Position numbers and translations under genes: made by a program
Notes under the pieces: generated by a model
Database searches by the model: none
What the model was told of the DNA's origin: nothing
What the model saw: only the letters and a program-made list of their open reading frames with translations
Origin: Eubacterium ramulus ATCC 29099
GTDB lineage: Bacteria; Bacillota; Clostridia; Lachnospirales; Lachnospiraceae
Direction: 5' to 3'
Assembly (NCBI RefSeq): GCF_000469345.1
Contig: NZ_KI271183.1
Coordinates: forward strand, 23,427-87,426
Length of the DNA: 64,000 nt
Shown: positions 8,488 to 16,846 of the stretch, piece by piece
How positions within the stretch are numbered: position 1 is the first letter of the stretch
How the letters are laid out: every line of letters begins with the position of its first letter

Positions 8488-9506
8488 TTACGCGTCCTGT
8501 TCCGGATAACAGCATAGTTTTTTTAACCCACGACCCAGTGCCCCAAACAATGGTTTTCCAATTTTTACCATCAGGTGCAGAATCAATGCCGCCACAAATA
8601 TAATCAGGAACATGTTCCGTTTTTCTATCTCATATCCCCAGAAGCTGATGATCACCGCTTCATGGATACAGTAGATTGGAAGGCTGAGCGTCCCAAGCCA
8701 TATCAGTGGCTGCAAGCGAATCCTTGCTGTCAGTGATTTTCCGGACAACATCAGACTCAACAGAAGGATAAAGCAGCCAATGAGCAGGCCATCCTGAGAA
8801 AATCCACTTGTACATGCAAAACACAGCACAAATGCCAGCAGAGACAATTCTGCCAGTGTAAGTAATGCTGTTCCAACCGATTTATAACGGTACCGTCTGA
8901 TCCGTTCAGACAGAACGTAGATGAGTCCGCCTGCCAGCCATTTACGGTACCATCACAGATAATCAGGTATCCATATAGCAGCATCGGCAGAAAACTGATA
9001 AGCCACGGACCAATCTTCTTTCCCAGGTACAGATACAGATACATCATTACCGGCATAGCCACAAACATCGCACAGATATACCACAGGGCGCCACCCATGA
9101 TATAAGAAGTCTGTACCGTGTCGGAAATAGGAACATCCGCCGGCATCATACCTGTTCCTGCCAGATAGAACAGATTTACCGGCAGATACAGGATCCATTT
9201 CACAAGTTCCATGCCTGTAAACTGATATTTCCAGGCAGAGATTATGCAGTCTGCCACAAATCCCACGGTCGTATACGGCAGTAAACGCTTGAATTTGTCG
9301 ATCGTATACTGAATCGGATAGGTTGCCTTATTCTCAATCTTTCCTTCCATCCGCACCAGATGTTTGATGGCAAAATATCCGGACAGCATAAAGAAGAACT
9401 CCACAAAAATCCATCCGGTCGTAAATCTTCCGCCTGCATGATAGGAAAAAATGACATAACACGCTAGAAATCGGCACAACTCCACCATATTATTTTTCTT
9501 TTTCAA
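8488..9506 (-). pseudogene. Membrane acyltransferase-3 family gene broken by a frameshift
   Basis: The first part (TTG 9506, with GGAGGAG upstream) encodes a normal acyltransferase-3 start: KNNMVELCRFLACYVIFSYHAGG, FFFMLSGYFAIK and several membrane segments. After LLYGYLIICDG the reading frame goes wrong. From about 8938-8954 the next frame continues the family sequence (YRKWLAGGLIYVLSERIRRY, later LGTLSLPIYCIHEAVIISFW) to a stop at 8488. One base appears lost or gained in that 17-base stretch. Either the gene is inactive or the read has an error. Family members move acetyl or other acyl groups onto exported glycans. Confidence 0.85.
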
Positions 9507-9587
9507 AACCTGTTTCTCCTCCGTCTCTTCTTTTTTAACCCTTGTTATACTTCTGTCACTCTTACAGTATACGCAGAAATTGGGGTG

Positions 9588-9827
9588 AATTCAAGTCGAA
9601 CGCACGTGAGACTTGGTGCGTGATTCTGGTCAGCGAAAGCTGACATATTCTTTTCAGAATCACCGCACTCTACACTTCGTTTCGGTCGGCGCAAAACCAT
9701 TGTCTCCCAGACAATGTGCGCCCTCGCGGAACGTTTATCTCAGTCGGAGATTGTACTCCCACTGAGAAAGACTTGTTATTACTCACCACTTGCAGAAGTG
9801 GGAGTCTTCTCGACTGAGATAAATAGG
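9588..9827. repeat. Highly structured non-coding element with nested inverted repeats
   Basis: About 240 bases hold four strong hairpins: (1) CGCAC...GTGCG at about 9600-9620; (2) TGATTCTG...CAGAATCA at 9620-9661 enclosing GTCAGC-GAAA-GCTGAC; (3) CATTGTCT-CCC-AGACAATG extended by GCGCA/TGCGC around 9689-9721; (4) TTTATCTCAGTCG at about 9734-9746 pairing with CGACTGAGATAAA near 9811-9823, with ACTCCCACT/AGTGGGAGT nested inside. No open frame fits. It could be a structured RNA, the end of an IS200/IS605-like element, or a MITE. The sequence alone does not decide. Confidence 0.6.
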
Positions 9828-9857
9828 AAAAGCACCGGTATTACATCCGATGCTTTT
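9828..9857 (-). terminator. Terminator after the L,D-transpeptidase gene
   Basis: AAAAGCAyCGG-type arms pair across a TATTACAT-like loop. The T-rich flanks allow use in both directions. Confidence 0.7.
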
Positions 9858-9917
9858 CATTTTCTTCACCTATATCCAATGATGTGACTGTCAGAAATAG
9901 ATTTTGCCGCTCCTTGC

Positions 9918-11579
9918 TTAATAAATTCTGACTCTTGTTCCGTTTGGAATCGTATCATAGATCCATTTTGCTTCATTGATCGCAAGTCTGACACATCCGT
10001 GGGACAGTTTCATGCCGAGACGTCCGTCCTGGATACTGCTCATACTTCCATGATTATAAATAACAGAATGGAAGAGATAATCTCCGTAGAACTGTGTATA
10101 ATACCAGCAGGTATATGTATCGGTACCGAAGGATTTTCCACGACCGGTTACTTTGAAGTCGCCGGTTACGGTTGGTGTGGAATTTTTACCCGGTGTACAG
10201 GACAAGTTCTTCACTGCTGTCCAACAGCCGTTCTGACCGTAAAATACAACAGTTCTGCAGGCGTTGGTATCTGTCACGATCAGCCAGTTTGTATCACTAT
10301 TCGCAGAAGCTGCCCTGGAAGCAATGGCACCGGAAACGCCCACCGGTACTAATTTACCGCCGGAGATCGTGCAATTCAGTCCCATCCACTGCACGGTTCC
10401 GCTGTAACCAAACTGAAGCTGTCCTCCGCGGAAATACCAGGAACCACTCTCATTCGGTGCGATTCCATTAAAAGTAAAATCAATTTTTCCACCGTTAAAT
10501 TTCCACCAGCCCGCGGCATTGCCCGCCATGCCGTTAAATCCGAAATCCACCTGACCGTTGGTAAATTTCCACCAGCCTGCTTCGTTGGATCCGATTCCAT
10601 TATAGTTAAAATCTACCAGTCCTCCGGCTACATACCACCAGCCGGCTTCGTTTTGTACCATTCCGGTGTAGTTGAAGTCTACCATGCCTCCGGTGATCTT
10701 CCACCAGCCGGCTTCGTTTTGTGCCAGTCCATTGTAGCCGAAATCGATGCAGCCATTCTGTAAGTACCACCAGCCGACTTCATTATTTGTAATGCCATGG
10801 AATCCGAAATCGACCATTCCGTTAGTTACTTTCCACCAGCCGGCTTCATTCGGTACCAGACCACTGTAAGAAAAGTTTATTTTTCCGCCCTGGACATACC
10901 ACCAGCCATTTTCATTTTCAGCCAATCCAGTGTAATCGAAGTTGATTCTGCCGCCCTGGACACACCACCAGCCATTTTCATTCGGAATGAGACCGTTTGC
11001 CTCAAAGTTGACTTTTCCGCCTTCAATGCGCCACCAGCCGGCTTCATTTGCCTGGAATCCGACATAATCAAATGCAACTCCGCCACCACGGACATACCAC
11101 CAGCCGTTTTCGTTATTAGCAAGTCCGAAATAGTCAAAGTTTACCCGTCCGTTTTCTACATACCACCAGCCGTATGTGTTCTCTGCCAGACCGGTATAAG
11201 ATTCATCTACATCACCTTCGGTGAGATACCACCAGATACCATCAATCTCTTTTAAACCGGTAAAAGCTTCATCCTCTTTGCCGTCATCTTTGCCCGTATC
11301 GTCTTTGCCAGTATCTCCTTTACCGTCATCCTTGCCGGTATCTTCTTTTCCAGTATCTCCTTTACCGTCATCTTTTCCGGTGTCTTTGATTTCTCCCTGA
11401 ATATCATCTGATGTTCCGGTTCCGGCAGTGCCATTTTCTGTTGCGGCAGCCTGTACCGTTACGGTTCCGTTCTGTACCGCAGCTGCATCTGTCACTTCTG
11501 ATGCCATGGCCGGAGAAGCCAGTAATCCTGCTGTCAGAACAGCTGTCATAAGTCCGACACTGAGTTTTTTTAATTTCAT
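9918..11579 (-). CDS. Secreted cell-wall-binding-repeat L,D-transpeptidase (YkuD)
   Basis: The protein has 553 residues from ATG 11579, which has GGAGG eight bases upstream. The upstream in-frame ATG overlaps that site and is rejected. It has a signal peptide (cleavage after ASPAMA), a Gly/Asp/Lys/Thr-rich spacer of repeated GKDDTGK units, about a dozen aromatic repeats (NEAGWWKVTNGMVDFG style) and a C-terminal YkuD domain. The catalytic motif SHGCVRL lies 20-odd residues after FHSVIYNHG, so both His and Cys are present. YkuD enzymes form 3-3 cross-links or attach proteins to peptidoglycan using the active Cys. Its repeats match those of the M23 protein at 7299, suggesting both bind the same wall polymer. 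The long spacer is unusual and may span the wall. Confidence 0.9.
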   Translation of the reverse strand: MKLKKLSVGLMTAVLTAGLLASPAMASEVTDAAAVQNGTVTVQAAATENGTAGTGTSDDIQGEIKDTGKDDGKGDTGKEDTGKDDGKGDTGKDDTGKDDGKEDEAFTGLKEIDGIWWYLTEGDVDESYTGLAENTYGWWYVENGRVNFDYFGLANNENGWWYVRGGGVAFDYVGFQANEAGWWRIEGGKVNFEANGLIPNENGWWCVQGGRINFDYTGLAENENGWWYVQGGKINFSYSGLVPNEAGWWKVTNGMVDFGFHGITNNEVGWWYLQNGCIDFGYNGLAQNEAGWWKITGGMVDFNYTGMVQNEAGWWYVAGGLVDFNYNGIGSNEAGWWKFTNGQVDFGFNGMAGNAAGWWKFNGGKIDFTFNGIAPNESGSWYFRGGQLQFGYSGTVQWMGLNCTISGGKLVPVGVSGAIASRAASANSDTNWLIVTDTNACRTVVFYGQNGCWTAVKNLSCTPGKNSTPTVTGDFKVTGRGKSFGTDTYTCWYYTQFYGDYLFHSVIYNHGSMSSIQDGRLGMKLSHGCVRLAINEAKWIYDTIPNGTRVRIY

Positions 11580-11682
11580 GTTTTGTTCCTCCATTTACTT
11601 ACATGTACACGCAGACTTTTTCTTTCACAATTCCGTGTACCTTTGCATTCCAATATCCCATTTCATATGATCTCACACCTGA

Positions 11683-12705
11683 TCAGGATGGAATCGCTTT
11701 CCTGATGACCGGGATTATCTGCAGGATTCTGACTGTCACCGCGGAGATCAGGAAGATTGCAATCGTTCCAAAGATCCGGTACTTGATGCTGGTGATTGGA
11801 AATATCTGATAGATTGCCACCATCTGTACTAAATAGAAGTGTACCAGATATATACCAAAAGGCAACGATGAAAATGGTGCGGTCAGTTTTGCAAGGCAAC
11901 CCAACGCTTTCTCATTTTTTATATTCTTAAAAAACAGAAATATTCCGGTAGAATACAGAATACACGGAACATTCCGATACTCCTTAAATGTTGTATCCAC
12001 GGTTCCGTTCTTCAGGGACAGAATCTGTGTCCCCACAAGCATCAAGAGGAAACCTCCCAAGGCAGCGGCGTAGATAACGCAACGCCATTTTTTCGACAAC
12101 TCATAATTATCGATCCAGTATCCCAGCAGCGTGTAGATCAGATATCCGCCCACAGCCGGCATTCCAAATCCCTCATTAAATTCAATATGCATCAGGTTGC
12201 ATACAAGCGGTGCCAGTGCTTCCAAAACAAAATACACCAGGATCGCATAGCCAAAGATCCGCTTTCTGTACTTCTCCGGAATACAGGACAGGATCGGGAT
12301 ACACAGATATACGGAAAACAAAGCCGGGAAAAACCAGTAAATATCCACATATCTTGTATTCAGAATTCCATCCACCACTTCCCGGATGCCCTCCGGTCTT
12401 GCGTGATATACGATATAATACCAGATTGCAGAAATCACAGACCAAATCAGAAACGGAACGAGCGTTTTTCCAAATCTTTTTTTGAAAAATACCGCTGTGG
12501 TATAACGTTTTCTGTAATTCAGTAACGTTGCACCTGATATCATAAAGAAGATCGGCACTGCAAAATAGCAGATGCACTCTATAATATTTGCGGTGATCCA
12601 GTACCTGTCATAGCTGAACTGCCAGAAGCATCCGTTGACATGCATCGCCACTACAGCCAGACAGGCAATGACACCCAGTATCTGTATATATATTTTCTTT
12701 TTCAT
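11683..12705 (-). CDS. Acyltransferase-3 family membrane protein
   Basis: The 340-residue protein has about ten membrane segments. It opens KKIYIQILGVIACLAVVAMHVNGCFW, which carries the conserved His of the family, and has FFMISGATLLNY, KKRFGKTLVPFLIWS, WFFPALFSVYLCIPIL and LPFGIYLVHFYLV. The family transfers acyl groups (often acetyl or succinyl) to exported sugars. It starts 13 bases after a second acyltransferase in the same direction, at the end of a polysaccharide operon, so glycan decoration is the likely role. The substrate is unknown. Confidence 0.8.
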   Translation of the reverse strand: MKKKIYIQILGVIACLAVVAMHVNGCFWQFSYDRYWITANIIECICYFAVPIFFMISGATLLNYRKRYTTAVFFKKRFGKTLVPFLIWSVISAIWYYIVYHARPEGIREVVDGILNTRYVDIYWFFPALFSVYLCIPILSCIPEKYRKRIFGYAILVYFVLEALAPLVCNLMHIEFNEGFGMPAVGGYLIYTLLGYWIDNYELSKKWRCVIYAAALGGFLLMLVGTQILSLKNGTVDTTFKEYRNVPCILYSTGIFLFFKNIKNEKALGCLAKLTAPFSSLPFGIYLVHFYLVQMVAIYQIFPITSIKYRIFGTIAIFLISAVTVRILQIIPVIRKAIPS

Positions 12706-12717
12706 ACAATTATCCTA

Positions 12718-13860
12718 TCATGCACAGCTTTGTGCTTTTTTTGTCTGTATGGACCGCCGGATTTTTTTCCAGGCAGTCAGCACCAGCATCACTGCCAGAA
12801 ATACGATAATATCTGCCACACAACGCCGCAGGGCCGTGTGGAACTGATGTCCTTCCACATGCCACACAGACTCCCAGTTGCCATCCAGAATGTGTACACA
12901 CAGCAGATACAGAGAATTTCTGCCCAGGAACACGATTGGTTTTACCAGATGTTTTGCTTTGCAGAAAATAACACTGAGTTCGCTGATACACATCGTTCCT
13001 GCCACAGCTGTAATAAAACAGATCGGAAACAACGGATAGCGGCGGTTTGCCAGCTCCAGATAAATCCGTATTTCCCAGTCCGGCACGGTAATCATCAATG
13101 TCACGATCCAGATCACACCCCAGATCAGTGCCTTTTTCAATGGAGACTTCGTCAGATCCATCCGTTTCATCCGATAACCCCAGTAGAAAAACGGCATGAT
13201 CGCCAGTGCGATATCAAGAGAAAACGGCAGCTGCATCAGCATCCCCCAGATCATTCCAATGGCACCTACGATCATGGATACCACCAGAATCTGGGAATCT
13301 TCCTTCATACTCAGATGGATATAGTCAAAAATCGCTCTTCCGATAAACAGCGCAAAGAAAAACCAGGCAATTCCGAAAGCGGCTACAGAAATCCCACTGT
13401 ACTCCACGGAGGTACCACTGCCGATGATAAACGTATACAGTTTTTCCTGCCAGTATTCAAACTGTGTCAGCAATGTCGTATCCTGCACACACTCAATCAC
13501 TGTCGCGATGGCAAATACGACCACCGCCGGAACCAGCAGATGCTTTGCTGCCTTTTTCTGCTTCATTTTATACTCTTCCAAAGAGTTGGAGCAGCGATAT
13601 GTCAGAATCGACAGGATAAAAAACAATGGCATATGGAAGGAAAAAATCAAAGCCCGCACATCGCTTCCTGTTTTTCCGACGTCCGCCGTATGCCCCAGTA
13701 TCGTTGCCAGGATTGCAATTCCTTTTGCAAAATCGATCCATTGGACTCTTCCCGTTTTCACGGCTGTCTTTGGTTCGGTTTTATTCAAGTCTATGTCCCC
13801 TCTTTCTACACCGGGCAGATTCGGAATGCTTCTTTCATCGAAAGCATTCGGAACTGCCAT
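12718..13860 (-). CDS. Acyltransferase family (OafA/fucose-4-O-acetylase-like) membrane protein
   Basis: The 380-residue protein has a short soluble N terminus, then RVQWIDFAKGIAILATILGHTADV with the family His, FSFHMPLFFILSILTY and about ten membrane spans. The R-x-x-W-x-D-x-x-K-G opening is typical of acetyltransferases that modify cell-surface sugars, including the fucose-acetylase-like group. It lies 23 bases after the GT4 gene and 12 before the next acyltransferase, so it is probably part of the polysaccharide operon. Confidence 0.78.
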   Translation of the reverse strand: MAVPNAFDERSIPNLPGVERGDIDLNKTEPKTAVKTGRVQWIDFAKGIAILATILGHTADVGKTGSDVRALIFSFHMPLFFILSILTYRCSNSLEEYKMKQKKAAKHLLVPAVVVFAIATVIECVQDTTLLTQFEYWQEKLYTFIIGSGTSVEYSGISVAAFGIAWFFFALFIGRAIFDYIHLSMKEDSQILVVSMIVGAIGMIWGMLMQLPFSLDIALAIMPFFYWGYRMKRMDLTKSPLKKALIWGVIWIVTLMITVPDWEIRIYLELANRRYPLFPICFITAVAGTMCISELSVIFCKAKHLVKPIVFLGRNSLYLLCVHILDGNWESVWHVEGHQFHTALRRCVADIIVFLAVMLVLTAWKKIRRSIQTKKAQSCA

Positions 13861-13883
13861 ACTATGCTCCTTTGACTTCAGAA

Positions 13884-15005
13884 TCAGGACAGATACATTT
13901 TCTCAATTTCATCTGCCGTAAACTGTACATCGTATCCATGAGAACGGATCTGCTCCGATGCATCCTCTCGTTCTTTTCCTTCATAGCTCAAAATTTTGTC
14001 TGCCCACTCGGATACATCTTCCTTCAGTTCCAGGAATGTCACAAGATCGGAGATTTCCAGTTCCTCAGATACGTTTACGGATGTAATGACCGGGAGACCT
14101 GCTGCCTGCGCCTCAACACCTACGATCGGCAATCCCTCATAACGGGACGGCAATACAAAGACATCCATGGCCTGCATATAGTCGTTGACATTATTTACCA
14201 GACCACAGAAACGGACGCTGTCTGTCAGATGCAGCTCCTCGATCTGTTTTTTCACATCCGGCTTGTTCTCACCGTCACCGATGAGCATCAGCACTGCGTG
14301 CTCATTCCGTTTTCTCACTTCCGCAAAAATACGGATCAGATACTCATGATTTTTCTGATAACTGAAACGACCCACATGTCCCAATACAAAAGCATCTTCC
14401 GGAATCGCAAGCTTGTTTCGGATCTCACGCTTCGTCTCTTCATTAAATGCAAACTTCTCCAGATCCACACCGTTTTTCAGAACTTTCAGTTTATGATCTA
14501 CGATTGCCTTCGGGTATTTCCACTCACCGGCTACCACAGAGCAGGCACAGTAGTCCGTCGGTGCACTCATGATATATGGGTAAGATGCCATCCTGGTCAG
14601 ACGGTATTTTAATGTCTTGTGCTCCGCTGCACAGTGGGAATGTACAATGATCTTCTTCACATGGTTTTTCTTTGCAAAATGTGCCATAATGCACAGAATA
14701 GAAATACTTCCGCTGTGAATATGCACCACATCATAAGGGTGCTCTTTGAAAAACGCATCGATCTTGTCATTGATATTGAAACGGCTCTTACCCGGCTCAA
14801 AGCTCAGCCCAAAGGTATAGATCGTTCCGCCGAAAGATTTTACGATATCCTCATAATAAGAGTTATCACAATAATAAGGGGTCAACATATCGATGGCCAG
14901 ATGTTCATGATTGATATGCTGCACAATGTTGATTACAAAGGATTCCTGACCGCCATTGGAGATTGGCTCTCCAAACACTTCCAGTACACGCACTTTCTTT
15001 TCCAT
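13884..15005 (-). CDS. Family 4 glycosyltransferase
   Basis: This GT-B-fold enzyme has about 373 residues from ATG 15005, which has AAGGAG nine bases upstream. The ATG at 15029 lies inside the previous gene's end and lacks a site. N-terminal motifs include GEPISNGGQESFVINIVQHI and YDVVHIHSG. The donor domain has GHVGRFSYQKNHEYLIRIF, LMLIGDGE and the acidic VLPSRYEGLPIVGVEAQAAGLPVI, where the Glu pair of retaining GT4 enzymes sits. It probably adds a sugar to the lipid-linked repeat unit of the cluster. The sugar is not predictable. Confidence 0.88.
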   Translation of the reverse strand: MEKKVRVLEVFGEPISNGGQESFVINIVQHINHEHLAIDMLTPYYCDNSYYEDIVKSFGGTIYTFGLSFEPGKSRFNINDKIDAFFKEHPYDVVHIHSGSISILCIMAHFAKKNHVKKIIVHSHCAAEHKTLKYRLTRMASYPYIMSAPTDYCACSVVAGEWKYPKAIVDHKLKVLKNGVDLEKFAFNEETKREIRNKLAIPEDAFVLGHVGRFSYQKNHEYLIRIFAEVRKRNEHAVLMLIGDGENKPDVKKQIEELHLTDSVRFCGLVNNVNDYMQAMDVFVLPSRYEGLPIVGVEAQAAGLPVITSVNVSEELEISDLVTFLELKEDVSEWADKILSYEGKEREDASEQIRSHGYDVQFTADEIEKMYLS

Positions 15006-15018
15006 AGTTGTCTGCTCC

Positions 15019-15894
15019 TTATCTCTCATCTGATATATATTCGATGGATGGATTAAATGTTTTACCTTCTTTGGATGCGGACAGGATCAGTCTGATCTTT
15101 CTCTTCTTCTGGGAAGATTTCAAAAGAATCTTCGCAATATGATACCAGATCTTCAGCTGCTGATAAACTCTGCGCTTCCATCCTTCGTGCAATGCGATAT
15201 ACATCTCATTACGGTATGCATAACGATAACGGTCAATACGCTCATCATCGTACACGATGTTGGAACCCACATTATTCTTGGTATCATGCAGCACCTGGCT
15301 GTCTTCTACCAGGTAACTCGGCTCCCGCAGTGCGATCCTTCTCGTATATTCCACATCATCGCCCCAGATAAAGAATTCCTTGATCGGTAATCCGTAGGTT
15401 GCCACAGATTTGCGCGGAATAAACATAGATACAAAAGAAGACTGTACGATCTGTTTGTACTTGCCTTCTGCCATGCCGCCTTTATATTTCGGGGTATTCA
15501 TCTCGCACCAGCTGCCGTCTTTCCACAGCACTTTTCCTGCCAGATAGCCATACATGCCGTTCAGGTCTTTGTCTGCCTGCAGGAACTTCTCCAGTGCATC
15601 CGGATGCGGATAAGTGTCATCGTCCATGATCCAGATCGCATCATAACCGGCCTCATAAGCACGTCGGATACCAAAGTTAAAGCCGCCGGCGCCTCCCAGG
15701 TTTTCTCCGGTATTTTCATAAAGGATCTGTCCTGCATCCATGTAATGACGAATCGTCTCTTCTGTACCGTCGGTACTTGCGTTGTCGATGATCAGGATAT
15801 CCATCGGTGCATTGACCTGTGCCAGTAATGCTTCGATATTTTTTACTAAATATTCTTTTCGGTTAAATGTTACAACTACTGCTGCTATTTTCAT
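15019..15894 (-). CDS. Family 2 glycosyltransferase (rhamnosyl/galactofuranosyl-type)
   Basis: The 291-residue GT-A enzyme has IAAVVVTFNRKEYLVKNIEALL at the N terminus, IIDNASTDGT, NLGGAGGFNFGIRRAYE and the metal-binding WIMDDDTYP. A GGFN stretch after the NxG motif and a DDD metal site are typical of the GlfT/rhamnosyltransferase-like subgroup. A WGDDVEYTRR block carries the probable catalytic base. Its stop overlaps the ribosome region of the downstream GT4 gene, indicating co-translation. Cytoplasmic, with no membrane segment. Confidence 0.85.
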   Translation of the reverse strand: MKIAAVVVTFNRKEYLVKNIEALLAQVNAPMDILIIDNASTDGTEETIRHYMDAGQILYENTGENLGGAGGFNFGIRRAYEAGYDAIWIMDDDTYPHPDALEKFLQADKDLNGMYGYLAGKVLWKDGSWCEMNTPKYKGGMAEGKYKQIVQSSFVSMFIPRKSVATYGLPIKEFFIWGDDVEYTRRIALREPSYLVEDSQVLHDTKNNVGSNIVYDDERIDRYRYAYRNEMYIALHEGWKRRVYQQLKIWYHIAKILLKSSQKKRKIRLILSASKEGKTFNPSIEYISDER

Positions 15895-15912
15895 ATTGCT
15901 CCCAGTCCTTTC

Positions 15913-16662
15913 TTACCGCAGATGATATAACAGAACACGTTTGCAGGCGGTCAGGAAATTCTTGCCCGCAGACCAGTCTTCTTCTGTATTGACTACGCCA
16001 AGTTCACATACCTTCAGCTCATTCTGACGCACCCATACGTTCAGCAGACGTTCGCTGATGAAACCGTAGATACGCTTCTGATAATCATTGTATTCTGACA
16101 GATCTACCATTGGCTCCAGTTCATCAAAAATAGAAAACAACCACTGACAGTATGCGTTAAACTTCTCTCTGCTGCAGATCATCATATTGAACAGATACGC
16201 TTCCGTATCTGTCATGACCGAGTCAAAGGATCTCAGATAATCCGGACACTGGCGCTCAATGATTCCGCGCACACGGTCCATATCTTTTTTCAGACCGGAA
16301 ATCTGGCAGAACTGCTCCAGCACGTTCGGCTCCATCTTCTGTTTAAACGGTAAAATAATATCATATTTTCCAAGCAGTTTTCGGATATCTTTGTCCGAAA
16401 GTTTTTTGCTCTTACTGAAAGATCTGGAAAACAGTCTTCTGTAATGCACAATGCCTACATAATCATCTTTCTGCAGATTTTTCCAGAGCCAGTACACACC
16501 GGTCAGCTCACAATAGTTTGCATTTTTCTCTGAAATATTGTCACCGGCATCGTCAAAACAGTCTCCGTATACATGGCCGCGGTAAGCGCCAACCAATAAG
16601 ACTTTATAATTTTCCTGAGGAATCATGTTAAATTTTTTATGCGTGATCACATATACTGACAT
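15913..16662 (-). CDS. DUF4422 glycosyltransferase-like protein (copy 1)
   Basis: The protein has 249 residues from ATG 16662, where AAGGAG precedes MSVYVITHKKF. The longer upstream frame has no site. Typical DUF4422 features are the opening ITHKK, GDNISEKNANYCELTGVYWLWKN, YVGIVHYRR and a C-terminal SERLLNVWVRQN. The family is found in capsule and exopolysaccharide loci and is thought to transfer sugars. A closely similar paralogue lies at 21009-21794 in the same operon, so the glycan may contain two related linkages. Confidence 0.82.
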   Translation of the reverse strand: MSVYVITHKKFNMIPQENYKVLLVGAYRGHVYGDCFDDAGDNISEKNANYCELTGVYWLWKNLQKDDYVGIVHYRRLFSRSFSKSKKLSDKDIRKLLGKYDIILPFKQKMEPNVLEQFCQISGLKKDMDRVRGIIERQCPDYLRSFDSVMTDTEAYLFNMMICSREKFNAYCQWLFSIFDELEPMVDLSEYNDYQKRIYGFISERLLNVWVRQNELKVCELGVVNTEEDWSAGKNFLTACKRVLLYHLR

Positions 16663-16799
16663 TTGATTGCTCCTTTTTCTTTCTCTCACGGTCACATCTG
16701 TGTGGTCCGTGTCATTTAAAGTGTAAAAATGCACCCTCTGACCAGGACACAAAATCCCGGTCAGAAGCCGCATTCTTCTCATTTTTCTTACCTCATTCT

Positions 16800-16846
16800 G
16801 AGATCCAGGTCAAACACACACGAATCCGGTGCGTGATCCTAATGTT
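16800..16846 (-). repeat. Hairpin repeat after the Wzz-like gene
   Basis: Minus-strand CACGCAC and GTGTGTG arms enclose CGGATTC, followed by TTTGACC. It lies between the Wzz-like stop and the DUF4422 gene. The motif is related to a stretch at about 9588-9625 (shared GGTGCGTGAT core and GTCrAAC flank). It may be a partial terminator or an extragenic repeat. Confidence 0.4.

Noticed and set aside
10380..11250. Regular repeats that could suggest a CRISPR array or tandem DNA repeat
   Set aside because: The periodicity is of about 60 bases in frame and encodes aromatic wall-binding repeats with synonymous changes; there are no constant repeats with unique spacers.
12640..13875. Long plus-strand open frame (411 codons)
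   Set aside because: It lies antisense to two clear acyltransferase genes, has no ribosome site and is rich in His, Cys and Gln as expected of a shadow frame.
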